NCBI RefSeq assembly: GCF_014898815.1
Contig: NW_026515527.1
Coordinates: 1 to 64,000 of the forward strand
Direction: 5' to 3'
From: Panonychus citri
Lineage: Eukaryota; Arthropoda; Arachnida; Trombidiformes; Tetranychidae
Length of the DNA stretch: 64,000 nt
The position numbers were made by a program, and so were the translations under genes. The notes beneath the pieces are model-generated. The model saw only the letters and a list, made by a program, of their open reading frames with translations. It did not search any database and had not been told where the DNA came from. Positions 49,182 to 57,616 of the stretch are shown one piece after another; position 1 is the stretch's first letter, and each line of letters starts with the position of its first letter.

Positions 49182-50637
49182 GAGCTAAGACACCGGATGA
49201 AAACCTACGAATAAATGTCCATATAAAGGAAGTAAATATTTCGTCAGTCAAATTGGTAAATAAAAACTTAAATCTGAATGATTATTAGGATCATCTGAGT
49301 TGGTGGACTATCCTTTCAGTAGGTTGTTGATATTATTGAAAAAAAGTAATCAAATTTGTACTTTATTATTGATTATCATGTTTGTCCAGTTGCGATTGAG
49401 ATTTAAAAATAATAACAAACCATTACTAAGCCTCATGGTCAGTTAATGATTAGTGTAGGCGATAGTTAATACTATTAGATTATTAATTTTGTTTACTTTC
49501 GAACAACCTAAGATTAATTAAAGATTGAGAAAGACTTGAGGTTAATTTCAAGTTCGAACGCAAAAAAAAAGTTCTAATAAGTTTCTAAGTTTACCTTTAA
49601 TTAGTGTAAATCACGACCATTTAAACTTCCCACGTTCATATTGTTTCTCAGAACAATTTAAATTGTGATAACAATTAATGATTATGGAATCTAATGTTAC
49701 GCTTATAATTAATATTCAAAGATTAATTTCTTTGATCTTAACAATAATATTAAGTTGATTCTTAATCTTAATCCGATAATGTGAATGACCGAGTAGATTT
49801 TGAGGAGATTGTGATGAACAATTTTCGAGATGAAATCTTGGATTGAATCCAAAATAATCTCAATTTAAAGTGAAGTAACATGGAAGATGCTTAATTTAAC
49901 TGGATTAGTTGATTATGATGCTTTTTAAACGCAGATTCCTAATTATATCAACCATGAATTGAGAGATGAAACTTTTCACAACCAAAAAAGGTCCATTTAA
50001 ATCATTGATTAACCAAATTCAGGCTACTATTTGTATTAGCGTAACTTTTTTTTCCTCCACATAATTATCATGGGTTTAAACTTTCATGATGATTCTCAGA
50101 GTTGTATTAGTTAATCACTATGCTTGAGCAATTAGAAATGGAAACAATTAATCATCTTTATGATTATCCTTATACACATATTCATATAACTATAAATAGA
50201 TCAATGAAAAGTGATTAATGAAATCGTTAAATTGTTAATCTAAAACAGATATTATTACTTTTTCATTTCATTGGAAATTAATTGCTTCCAATATTGTCAT
50301 GTAAACAATTGAACGTAAATGTTGAACAGCTAATTGTTCGATTGATTCTTTAATTGTGTCCCATTTTCTATCGGACAAATAGTATAAATAAATTAATATA
50401 CAACCAATTAAGGTTTAATCACAGTGATTATAATCGGGATAAATGATAGAAAAGGTAAAACGAGACAAAGATGAAGCAAGAAATTAAGGTTAATATTACA
50501 ATTAAAAGGTAAATTGTTAACAGTAATTTGACTTTTTATATTGGATTACAAATAAAAGTTGAATAATGATTCCAAATGGAAGATGATTAACGTTAATTGT
50601 TGATAAATTGTTGATGGAAAACTCGTCATAATTAACT
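48725..50637. other. gene-poor spacer between paralogues B and C
   Basis: CAT/ATC-rich tracts near 48880-48935 and a long CT microsatellite give false frames. The rest is AT-rich, with no recognised gene. Confidence 0.5.
49136..49179. repeat. (TC)22 microsatellite
   Basis: Forty-four uninterrupted bases of TC, the longest simple repeat in the window. It lies about 0.4 kb upstream of paralogue B. Confidence 0.95.
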
Positions 50638-51000
50638 TTAAGCGGGTGATGTTGAGTCTCCGTGCTCCTTTTTAACCAGGTAAGCAAATGAAAAAACAGC
50701 AAGAATAACAATGAACATTATGATAATTGCTCCAAAGTATTTAGCAAATACACCCAAGAAAAATATAACAATTAAGGCAAATCCACTAACTAATATGAGA
50801 TTAAGATGTTCATACCAAGTTGAATAAAATGTCAATCCAAATGCTGCCAATGAAAGGACAACATAAAGATGAAAAATGATTTGAGATGAAGTGATGTTCA
50901 TGAACCATTGAACTAGAACAACAATTATATTTAATCCAATTGTAATCAGGATGGACCATTTTAATGAAGTGTATAATTGTTTACCTTGAATGGCTTCCAT
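50638..51000 (-). CDS. four-helix membrane protein, paralogue C
   Basis: 120 residues, single exon from the ATG at 51000, followed upstream by a TATATATATATA box (51003-51016). Opens MEAIQGKQLYTSLKWSILITIG, has four hydrophobic segments with Tyr-rich loops (STWYEHLNLILVSGFALIVI) and ends SFAYLVKKEHGDSTSPA. Closest to paralogue B. Function unknown. Confidence 0.7.
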   Translation of the reverse strand: MEAIQGKQLYTSLKWSILITIGLNIIVVLVQWFMNITSSQIIFHLYVVLSLAAFGLTFYSTWYEHLNLILVSGFALIVIFFLGVFAKYFGAIIIMFIVILAVFSFAYLVKKEHGDSTSPA

Positions 51001-52271
51001 TGATATATATATATATAAATTGATTGTTAGTCGAGGATGATTTATATACTAATTGTTCACTAATTAACTAAACATGAAATGAAAACAACGATAACAAACA
51101 AACAGGTAAAACTTATAACAAATCACAAATAATGTAATACGTTTTTGGTACAGTTACAATGGTGTTGTGAGGATGAAGATGATGGGGAGAGTAAGGATGA
51201 AGATGAAGATGAGGATGAGGATGACAGAAATGAGAGGGAAGAAAGAAAGAAAGAAAGAAAGAAAGAGAAAGAGAGAGAGATTATTGTTTCAGTTTAAACT
51301 ACCTAGATGAGTTTATATTTAAAGGAAGGGAAAATCGTTGAAGAAAGAGAGTAAAAAATAATCGTTGAAGAGGATGATAATGATGATGATGAGAAGATGA
51401 AGATAATGATGATGACTATATTTGGTAAATGAACATAGAAATGATGATGATGAGGAGATTCCGAGTGGGATAACAGGTTTCCTTTGTTATTCATCAACGA
51501 TTCAGTGATAACGTTACATGTTGATTCTTGTTTTTGTCTATTGGTGATTTTTTGTTTTCTATTTCTCAGATTTAATTGTTATTTACACCTCGATTCAGGT
51601 GAGAAACAATTTCCCAAGGTGTGTATCCGCAGTTTCCTCCTCTTTCACTCTTCCTTTCATTGTTTCATTTTCATTTCTCTACCTGTTGACATAATATTCC
51701 ATTAACATGGTAAACTTAAATCAAACAAGTTCTTAGATTATTTCTTTCCATAAATAGAAATGGAGGAAAACAAAATCTTGGAACTTTTTGTTTCTTTTTG
51801 TTATTTAGTTTCGAAATATAATAAAAAATAACATCAAGGAAATTGAGCTTATTGGCTTTATCACATTGATAGGACTTCACGATTGGCTTCCGTTTCGATC
51901 AAATGTCCTAATGAAACAGAAAAGTTCTAACCTGATGTTCAATCACAAATTCTGACTGAATTTCAATATTTTTCTTTGTTCTCTCACAGTTATGATGAAA
52001 TCTTTTCTTTTCTTTATGATATAAATATCATTTTTTATTCTATGATTATTTCAACCGTTTCATTGGAAATTGTATTTCATGGTAAAAGTGATTGCATCAT
52101 CGAATTGATCAGTAAATATTAAAATCGTTATTCTAAGTAGTGAAATATTACCACTTCTGGCACAAAATTTACTCTTTCTTTTTCTCTCTCATCATCATTT
52201 TACACGAATTATTACACGAAAATAAATTCGACGATTGAGTTTTTCTTGATGAAATTTTGGTGATTATTTAT
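51001..52271. other. spacer containing the probable left edge of the Polinton
   Basis: GATGAA/GATGAT runs, then AT-rich DNA. The left end of the mobile element must lie here or just inside the following open frames, but no terminal repeat can be shown because the right end is outside the window. Confidence 0.4.
51237..51280. repeat. (GAAA)n and (GA)n microsatellite
   Basis: A tetranucleotide GAAA run passing into GA repeats. No function seen. Confidence 0.9.
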
Positions 52272-52692
52272 TCATAAATGAATCAAATCATCAGTGATGA
52301 TCGATTCAAAGTCATAAACTGGTTGAATATTATCCTTTAACACCGAGTTAATGAAATCTTCATCAAAGATTGATTCATCCAGGTTATCGTAATCACTAAG
52401 AAACTTGATGAAATCATCGGCTAACTCGTTTTTTTCAATTTCAGCCAACTCACTCAACTCTTTTTTGATTTTTTCAATTTCCTCAGTTGAGTGATCATGA
52501 TGAAAAGGTTGACAATTGATTCAGTTGGTGGATGTATATAACTTTTCACTATTTCTAAATCCAGTTTAGGTAAAACAATCGAAAATGGTTTACACTTATA
52601 TTTTTAAACAGTTCATTTTCTTTTTTGGTTAATGCATACGATTTTTTCAGTAATCGTTGTTTTTTTGATGATCTTTTCAACCACTTTGGCAT
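52272..52692 (-). pseudogene. broken small gene at left of Polinton, unrecognised
   Basis: From an ATG at 52692 a very basic start (MPKWLKRSSKKQRLLKKS) leads into two later frames that end in an acidic segment (SELAEIEKNELADDFIKF) with a stop at 52272. The frame changes near 52575-52615 and near 52480-52510. All three pieces have similar composition and no overlap, so they look like one gene of about 140 codons with two indels. No family recognised. It is divergent from the TBP-like gene. Confidence 0.5.
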
Positions 52693-52827
52693 ATTAAACT
52701 TTTGGTAATTAAAAATATTAATTAAAAAAGTAATTAAAGTTTATTGATTGAAAACTGATCAATAAATGACCAATAATTAATTCTTTTTTGACAACTTTCT
52801 TTAAATCGTCACCGAATCGAATTGCTT

Positions 52828-53360
52828 ATGTATTTATATCGTAGTTTATTTAAGAAAGTGAAACATGATGAATTAATTAAAATGTATCGAATCGTCAACA
52901 TGACCGTTTCCGTCAAAATTGACCGAGTCATGGAACCAAACGAATTTCCTGAATATAATCCTTTTTCGTTTAGTGGATATATATTAAACCATGGAAAAGT
53001 AAAAATCTTAATTTATCGATCGGATAAAATTAATATTGTTGGTGTTAAATCAATCGATGAGGCTATAAATATACTACAATTAGTTTTACCGGAAGTGTCG
53101 ATAATAGAAATGAGAATTGTTAATATTGTTGCTTCTGGAACAATAGATTTTGCAATTAATCTCAATAAAATAATTCAATATCCTGAGTTTACATGGGAAC
53201 CTGAACTTTTCCTGGAATAATGTTTCGAGCGGGTAAACAAGTGGCGATTTTCTTCTCATCTCGAAAATTCAATATTGTTGGTTCAAAGTCAATGGAAACC
53301 CTCGAAAATTTCTATTACGAGTTTATTAATACCTTGAGAAGACGTGTCAACGGTGATTAA
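52828..53360 (+). CDS. TATA-binding-protein homologue encoded by the Polinton (one frame break)
   Basis: Shows both direct repeats of the TBP saddle fold. Repeat 1 runs from IVNMTVSVKID through NPFSFSGYIL to IYRSDKINIVGVKS. Repeat 2 begins RIVNIVASGTIDFAINL, has WEPELF, then, in the next frame, IFFSSRKFNIVGSKS and ends at 53360. Compared with eukaryotic TBP, the four DNA-bending Phe positions are Phe, Tyr, Phe and Phe. The first frame (ATG 52828; an earlier TTG at 52822 is not used) stops at 53220 because of a one-base change in the T-run near 53207-53210. The rest of repeat 2 continues in frame from about 53211. The N-terminal region is short, as in archaeal or viral TBPs. It is clearly diverged from a cellular copy and has no introns. 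It would recruit RNA polymerase II to the element's own TATA boxes (inference). Confidence 0.82.
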
Positions 53361-53830
53361 ACCTATCCCATACACTCAATGTTAAAATTACATGTGATGC
53401 TTTTCGAAAGTTCGAAATTTGTTAACAATTCACCTACTTCTCTTGAGCTTCGCTCAAGACGAGTAGGTCAATGGAAATTTTTTCGAAAATGTCTCCTTCT
53501 ATGAGAAAATGACTTCGAAAATTTCAATTTACGAACTTTCTGTATCTCAGAAACTATTCAACCGATTTTGTCGTGCAATATATCAATCGAAAGCTCTCAA
53601 AAGTTATGTTGAATGCATATATTAAAAGTTGCACAAAACTTATAGGTTGAGCAGAATTCCTATAAAGTCATAAATGCACTGTACCGAGATAGCAATACAT
53701 TACTTTAACTAAATCTATCCAAGTTTCCGTTATAATCTATTGTATATTGATCAAATATGAATAATTGTATGTAATACTCTTATTGTTTTATATTAAAAAA
53801 AACGTTTATTATTGAGATTATAATCAGAGT
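53361..53830. other. convergent intergenic region in Polinton
   Basis: Lies between the ends of the TBP-like gene (+) and a minus-strand gene. It contains a strong hairpin and several TTCGAAA words (53403, 53414, 53484 and 53514). No coding frame seen. Confidence 0.5.
53433..53467. repeat. 35-nt hairpin between convergent genes
   Basis: CCTACTTCTCTTGAGC and GCTCAAGACGAGTAGG pair at 15 of 16 positions around a TTC loop. GC content is higher than the surroundings. It could shape the 3' ends of both converging transcripts. Confidence 0.75.
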
Positions 53831-54305
53831 TTAACACATATTTCTAACATGTCTTTTTAAATCTTTAACAATGTTATATGAACATTTAAATTGTTTTGAT
53901 TGATCATGGAATCGACAAGGACGACGTCCAGTGTCAATATCAACATGATTTACATTGAAATCATTCAAATTCAGATTGGGTAATGAATAAAAGTCCAATA
54001 AGTCGGCAGCTTCTTTTGATTTACAAGCAATATAAATCGATGGTTCAGCCAATACTCGATTGTAGATCTTTTTAAGATCCCATCTGAGTCTTTTGAAATG
54101 AATTCCTTCCTCCGTAATTTCAATCCATGATGATACTTGGTTAAATAAGTTATATTTTTTGTTCTTGTTTAGTAGGGTTACAATTACAAGATTTTTAACT
54201 TTACATGATAAATATCTTTTTGGTTATCATACATACCTCTGCAGGATGAAAGAGACCATTAATATAAAATCCCTGAACATCAAAGTATGCACAAAATATA
54301 TCCAT
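53831..54305 (-). CDS. Polinton protein with DVQGF start and Cys/His C-terminus (frame break or intron)
   Basis: The ATG at 54305 opens MDIFCAYFDVQGFYINGLF, a start I associate with a group of arthropod transposon-linked proteins (recollection, not checked). The frame ends soon, but another frame, open from about 54221 to 53831, carries WIEITEEGIHFKRLRWDL and a C-terminal Cys/His cluster (CRFHDQSKQFKC...HVRNMC) that could bind zinc. The join is either an indel in the five-T run at 54217-54221 or a short intron with donor GTATGT at 54236. Function unknown. Confidence 0.55.
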
Positions 54306-54330
54306 GATTATATATTTGGATGGTGATCAG

Positions 54331-54339
54331 CTTTATATA
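54331..54339 (-). promoter_or_regulatory. TATATAAAG box for the DVQGF gene
   Basis: Minus-strand TATATAAAG, 34 bases before the ATG at 54305 and two bases beyond the stop codon of the upstream PC4-like gene. Confidence 0.7.
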
Positions 54340-54341
54340 AT

Positions 54342-54920
54342 CTATCGGTTTACGTAGAACAAGTTTACCATAGACGTAAAAACTTCAGGTTTTTCGTCAG
54401 CAAATTTGTTGAGAGCTTCAAAATCAATAGGACGAATACCCGAATTATCTCGAAGACCCAAGATTTCCAATATATTTTCACAATCTTTTGGATTAGTAGA
54501 TATAGCCCACTTTTTTTCCAATAAATCGTTTTTATCAGTACTTTTTGACACAATAAACAGGTCAAACAGTTGATCCTTCTCTTTTAAATCTCCACAGAGA
54601 TATTTTGCAGCAGGAATAAAAGGAGAAACCTTTTTCCAAAACGATGAAGTTGTAAGGACTTGTGTCCCTTTCTTCAACCAAAAATTCGCTCCAGCAGCTT
54701 TTTCAACTGATAGATGATAAAATTCGGGGTTGTTCTTTACACCATTGATAAACTTAACACAATGATCAACTTCAGAAGGAGTGAGAGAAACACCGTATCT
54801 CGTGAACTTCCCTTGTCTTTTCAATCTTATATCAATACGTTTAACACTTTGATTGAAGCACAAACTAAAAGCAACTATATCATCAACGATAGTATAAGTT
54901 TTCCAATCTGAACTACTCAT
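54342..54920 (-). CDS. PC4-like protein of the Polinton
   Basis: 192 residues from the ATG at 54920 (MSSSDWKTYTIVDD); the open frame continues upstream but would overlap the divergent ATPase start. Residues about 25-60 read KRIDIRLKRQGKFTRYGVSLTPSEVD, close to the PC4/Sub1 core (IDIR...GISLT). PC4 proteins bind single-stranded DNA and act as transcription coactivators or replication factors. The remainder has no recognised domain. The similarity is by motif only and could reflect a related ssDNA-binding fold. Confidence 0.55.
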   Translation of the reverse strand: MSSSDWKTYTIVDDIVAFSLCFNQSVKRIDIRLKRQGKFTRYGVSLTPSEVDHCVKFINGVKNNPEFYHLSVEKAAGANFWLKKGTQVLTTSSFWKKVSPFIPAAKYLCGDLKEKDQLFDLFIVSKSTDKNDLLEKKWAISTNPKDCENILEILGLRDNSGIRPIDFEALNKFADEKPEVFTSMVNLFYVNR

Positions 54921-54954
54921 GATGAACACTGATGAAATTCCCAGAATCTGAACC

Positions 54955-54969
54955 CTTTTTATATAAAGA
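54955..54969. promoter_or_regulatory. shared bidirectional TATA box, PC4-like gene / ATPase
   Basis: Plus strand TATATAAAGA (54960-54969) lies 34 bases before the ATPase ATG. The same ATATA core read on the minus strand gives TATATAAAAAGGG (from 54965), 45 bases before the PC4-like ATG. One palindromic core seems to serve both genes. Confidence 0.7.
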
Positions 54970-54993
54970 AAAAAGAGAGTCGAGTGAGCAAAT

Positions 54994-55620
54994 ATGTACA
55001 CTTTTTACTTGAAACATCCATTTACCATGACGATAAGTGGTCCAACTGGTTCTGGAAAAACTTTTTGGGTACAAAAATTGATTAAAGAAGCACTTTTCGC
55101 TTCACACCCCTCGCCTAAACACATTTATTATTTATACGGTGAATATCAACCTTCATTTGCAAGTTTTGTTGGTGTCACTTTCATTAAAGGTTTGCCTAAT
55201 GACCTTATAAACAATATTAACCCTGCAAACGATCCGATATGGATAATTATTGATGATCTCATGCATGAATCATCTAAAAGTCAGGTAATTAGCGAATTAT
55301 TTACGAAAGGTTCTCATCATAGAAATATTTCAGTAATATTATTAGTTCAAAACTTCTTCGTTAAAGGTAATGAAATGCGTAACATCACATTAAACTCTCA
55401 TTATCTCGTCCTATTTAAAAATCCACGTGATAAATCGATTATTAGTAATATCGCGAGGCAAATGTACCCTAACAAAGTAAAAGCATTGACACAGATATTT
55501 GAAGATGCGACCCAAAAACCTTTTTCTTATCTATTTATAGATCTAAAGCCTGATACGCCAGATCAATTAAGACTATTATCAAATATTTGGAAACCACCAA
55601 TTCAAGTATACATTATATAA
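54994..55620 (+). CDS. genome-packaging ATPase (FtsK/HerA superfamily)
   Basis: 208 residues, intact. Walker A is ISGPTGSGKTFW near the N-terminus, Walker B IWIIIDDLM near residue 88, and a sensor-like VILLVQNFF follows. This matches the A32-like ATPases that drive DNA into capsids in Polintons, virophages and large DNA viruses. The start ATG is fixed by the TATA box 34 bases upstream. The stop codon lies inside the TATA box of the next gene. Confidence 0.9.
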   Translation: MYTFYLKHPFTMTISGPTGSGKTFWVQKLIKEALFASHPSPKHIYYLYGEYQPSFASFVGVTFIKGLPNDLINNINPANDPIWIIIDDLMHESSKSQVISELFTKGSHHRNISVILLVQNFFVKGNEMRNITLNSHYLVLFKNPRDKSIISNIARQMYPNKVKALTQIFEDATQKPFSYLFIDLKPDTPDQLRLLSNIWKPPIQVYII

Positions 55621-55623
55621 AGA
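55614..55623 (+). promoter_or_regulatory. TATATAAAGA box for the 323-residue gene
   Basis: 37 bases before the ATG at 55651. The TAA stop of the ATPase (55618-55620) is within the box. Confidence 0.7.
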
Positions 55624-55650
55624 CCTTTGTTAGTAAAGATTAAAAACAAA

Positions 55651-56619
55651 ATGAACGTTTACTTATCTAGTTATTCGAAATTAATTAATGATATTGAATA
55701 TACATTGGTCTTGTTTGCCAAGATCGCAGCTGGACAGAAATGGCAATTCATGGTTGAAATTAAAACTTTGATGGCCGGAGAAACTCAAGCTTATGGTCCA
55801 TTGACTTCAATGAAACTACCTTTAAAGATTTTCAAACAAGTTCAAGCTTATCTCTCTGATGGAAAACAATCTAAATTTCAAGAAAATATTGAACACGAAT
55901 ATAAACCTAATGGTTCATTGAGGTTTTCTTACAAAAACATTAAATTCAGTTTCTCATCTGATTTAATTTCCATTATCAAAAGTAAAGAGTTCGAAGAGAC
56001 TTTTACTAAAGCTTTACGAAAATGTAATCATCCTTTTGCTGGTGTTCATCAAGAAAATATTATTGTTTGGACTGATCAAGCTTCTGCACCAGATAATCTC
56101 GAAACAGTTGATATCTTTGTTAAGAAATTGTCAACAATGTTGAATGATGAATTCACCATATCAGTTAATGCTTCAACAACAATTAATCTGGATCGATGGT
56201 TTATGAAGATTGAGTTATTCTTATCTACAAAAAGTCCCACACGACCAAGTGGTAGATTAAATTTATCTCCAATTGATTTTCTTGCTTTACGAGATTACTG
56301 TATTCAACTCAAAAAGAATGGACCTCTTTCATTATTCACAACACCCAGTGGGAAATCAGTGGTTATAGTTATTGATGCTGATAAAAAAATTCATCTGGAA
56401 ATTGATGAACAAAAATTGATAATGAATAAAGAAATCATTGATTTTATTTGTGCAGGTGAATACATGGTTGATCTTGTTCATCTATTTAGTGAGTTTAATC
56501 ACGAGTTGACCCCACAACCAATTTACAGATGGTGGTTTAACAATGGAACTTTCGTGATGGATAATATTGACAAACTCGGATTCAAAAATTTAATCATTGG
56601 TGATGGATCATTAATATAA
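55651..56619 (+). CDS. Polinton protein, possible double PC4-like ssDNA-binding protein
   Basis: 323 residues from the ATG at 55651, the first ATG after the TATA box. No family is firmly recognised. Two parts resemble the PC4 pattern of a beta strand, a small loop and a Gly/Pro-Leu-Ser helix start: one near residues 40-75 (VEIKTL...YGPLTSMKLPLKIF) and one near 210-260 (GRLNLSPIDFLALRDYC, then KSVVIVIDADKKIHLEID). The N-terminus parallels that of the PC4-like gene at 54.3 kb, so the two may be related. A role in replication or transcription on single-stranded DNA is inference. Confidence 0.55.
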   Translation: MNVYLSSYSKLINDIEYTLVLFAKIAAGQKWQFMVEIKTLMAGETQAYGPLTSMKLPLKIFKQVQAYLSDGKQSKFQENIEHEYKPNGSLRFSYKNIKFSFSSDLISIIKSKEFEETFTKALRKCNHPFAGVHQENIIVWTDQASAPDNLETVDIFVKKLSTMLNDEFTISVNASTTINLDRWFMKIELFLSTKSPTRPSGRLNLSPIDFLALRDYCIQLKKNGPLSLFTTPSGKSVVIVIDADKKIHLEIDEQKLIMNKEIIDFICAGEYMVDLVHLFSEFNHELTPQPIYRWWFNNGTFVMDNIDKLGFKNLIIGDGSLI

Positions 56620-56622
56620 AGA
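56612..56622 (+). promoter_or_regulatory. TAATATAAAGA box for the pX-like gene
   Basis: 49 bases before the ATG at 56661; it overlaps the stop codon of the preceding gene (56617-56619). Confidence 0.6.
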
Positions 56623-56660
56623 ATGATAATGATTTATTATTCAAATTAAAATAATGTATC

Positions 56661-56999
56661 ATGACAATCGAAGGTGTAATCAAATGCTTACCAGAACTCA
56701 TTAAACTTATTGAAATTAAAGATCGAGTTAAACAAAGAAAAATAATATTAAATTGTCAAAGTTGTATCATTTACGCAATCAGTGAAATTATTAAAAACAT
56801 TTTGAACGGGAATATCCCAATATCAACAACTGAAAAGAAAAAATTGATAAAATATAAAACAGCCCTAAGAAAATTAGCAACAACAAAAGTAAGTCTACCT
56901 GAACGAAGGAGAGTAGTAAATCAAGTTGGGGGCGCGTTACCTGCTCTCTTAATTCCAGCAATCAGTCTCTTAGGTTCTTTGATTGCTAATAAAATATGA
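56661..56999 (+). CDS. pX-like core/hydrophobic small protein
   Basis: 112 residues. A helical basic body (ISEIIKNILNGNIPISTTEKKKLIKYK, LRKLA and RRR) is followed by a hydrophobic glycine-containing tail (VGGALPALLIPAISLLGSL). This layout matches the small pX-like virion core protein of Polintons and adintoviruses as I know it. The stop overlaps the next start in ATGA (56996-56999). Confidence 0.65.
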   Translation: MTIEGVIKCLPELIKLIEIKDRVKQRKIILNCQSCIIYAISEIIKNILNGNIPISTTEKKKLIKYKTALRKLATTKVSLPERRRVVNQVGGALPALLIPAISLLGSLIANKI

Positions 57000-57616
57000 A
57001 CGCTTACACAAAAATGGTTCTCATCCCAGAGGATGAGTACTTGAAACTTCAATCAGCTACTAGAGATAAAATATCATACATTTTGGATAAACCATACCCT
57101 CCTCAGATGATTGAAAATCAAATAAATCGACATTTGGACAGCGGACAAACAAATATTCAACCAACTACACAAATAAATCAACCTTCCCAAGAAACTTATG
57201 ATGAATTCGAGTCAGCTGAATATTCCTGGGATAAGCCTTTTCCACTTACACCTTTACCCTCAAAACCTCATCCAATAATTGAAAAACTTTTACATAAAAT
57301 TACTCCCAGGGGAAGAGTAATCAATTCAAATAAAAAACCGATACCTGGTTCAAATGTTAACCGAGTCTTAGATTATTTAACAACATCAACACCTATTGAT
57401 AGACCAGGTCCATCGGGATACAAAACAGTTACACGTGAATTACAGAGAATCGGTGAAGAAGATGTGATAACTAACCCTAAAGGTTTAGCTGTTTTAGAGG
57501 ATATCGCTGACATAAACCGAACTTTAGACTTGGGTGAAGCATCTGAAATTCTATATAACAGCAGAAAAAAAGCACTACAATCAGGAAAAGGATGGAATTC
57601 GATAAAAAAGTTCTAA
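56996..57616 (+). CDS. Polinton protein of unknown function (206 residues)
   Basis: Intact frame with a structured start (MVLIPEDEYLKLQ) that could begin at the first ATG or at the Met at 57014, a Pro/Gln-rich disordered middle (SWDKPFPLTPLPSKPHP), and a C-terminus ending SGKGWNSIKKF. Such 'PEEEY...' proteins recur next to pX-like genes in Polintons, but I cannot name a function. It overlaps the pX-like gene by four bases and the integrase gene by 25 bases. No TATA box lies just upstream, so it may be read from the pX-like transcript. Confidence 0.6.
   Translation: MNAYTKMVLIPEDEYLKLQSATRDKISYILDKPYPPQMIENQINRHLDSGQTNIQPTTQINQPSQETYDEFESAEYSWDKPFPLTPLPSKPHPIIEKLLHKITPRGRVINSNKKPIPGSNVNRVLDYLTTSTPIDRPGPSGYKTVTRELQRIGEEDVITNPKGLAVLEDIADINRTLDLGEASEILYNSRKKALQSGKGWNSIKKF
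57552..57559 (+). promoter_or_regulatory. TATATAAC box, candidate for integrase
   Basis: 40 bases before the integrase ATG, inside the preceding gene. Weaker than the others, because AAAG is replaced by AACA. Confidence 0.4.

Noticed and set aside
48866..49251. Frames rich in His/Ser or Arg/Glu near paralogue B.
   Set aside because: Translations of CAT runs and of the TC microsatellite.
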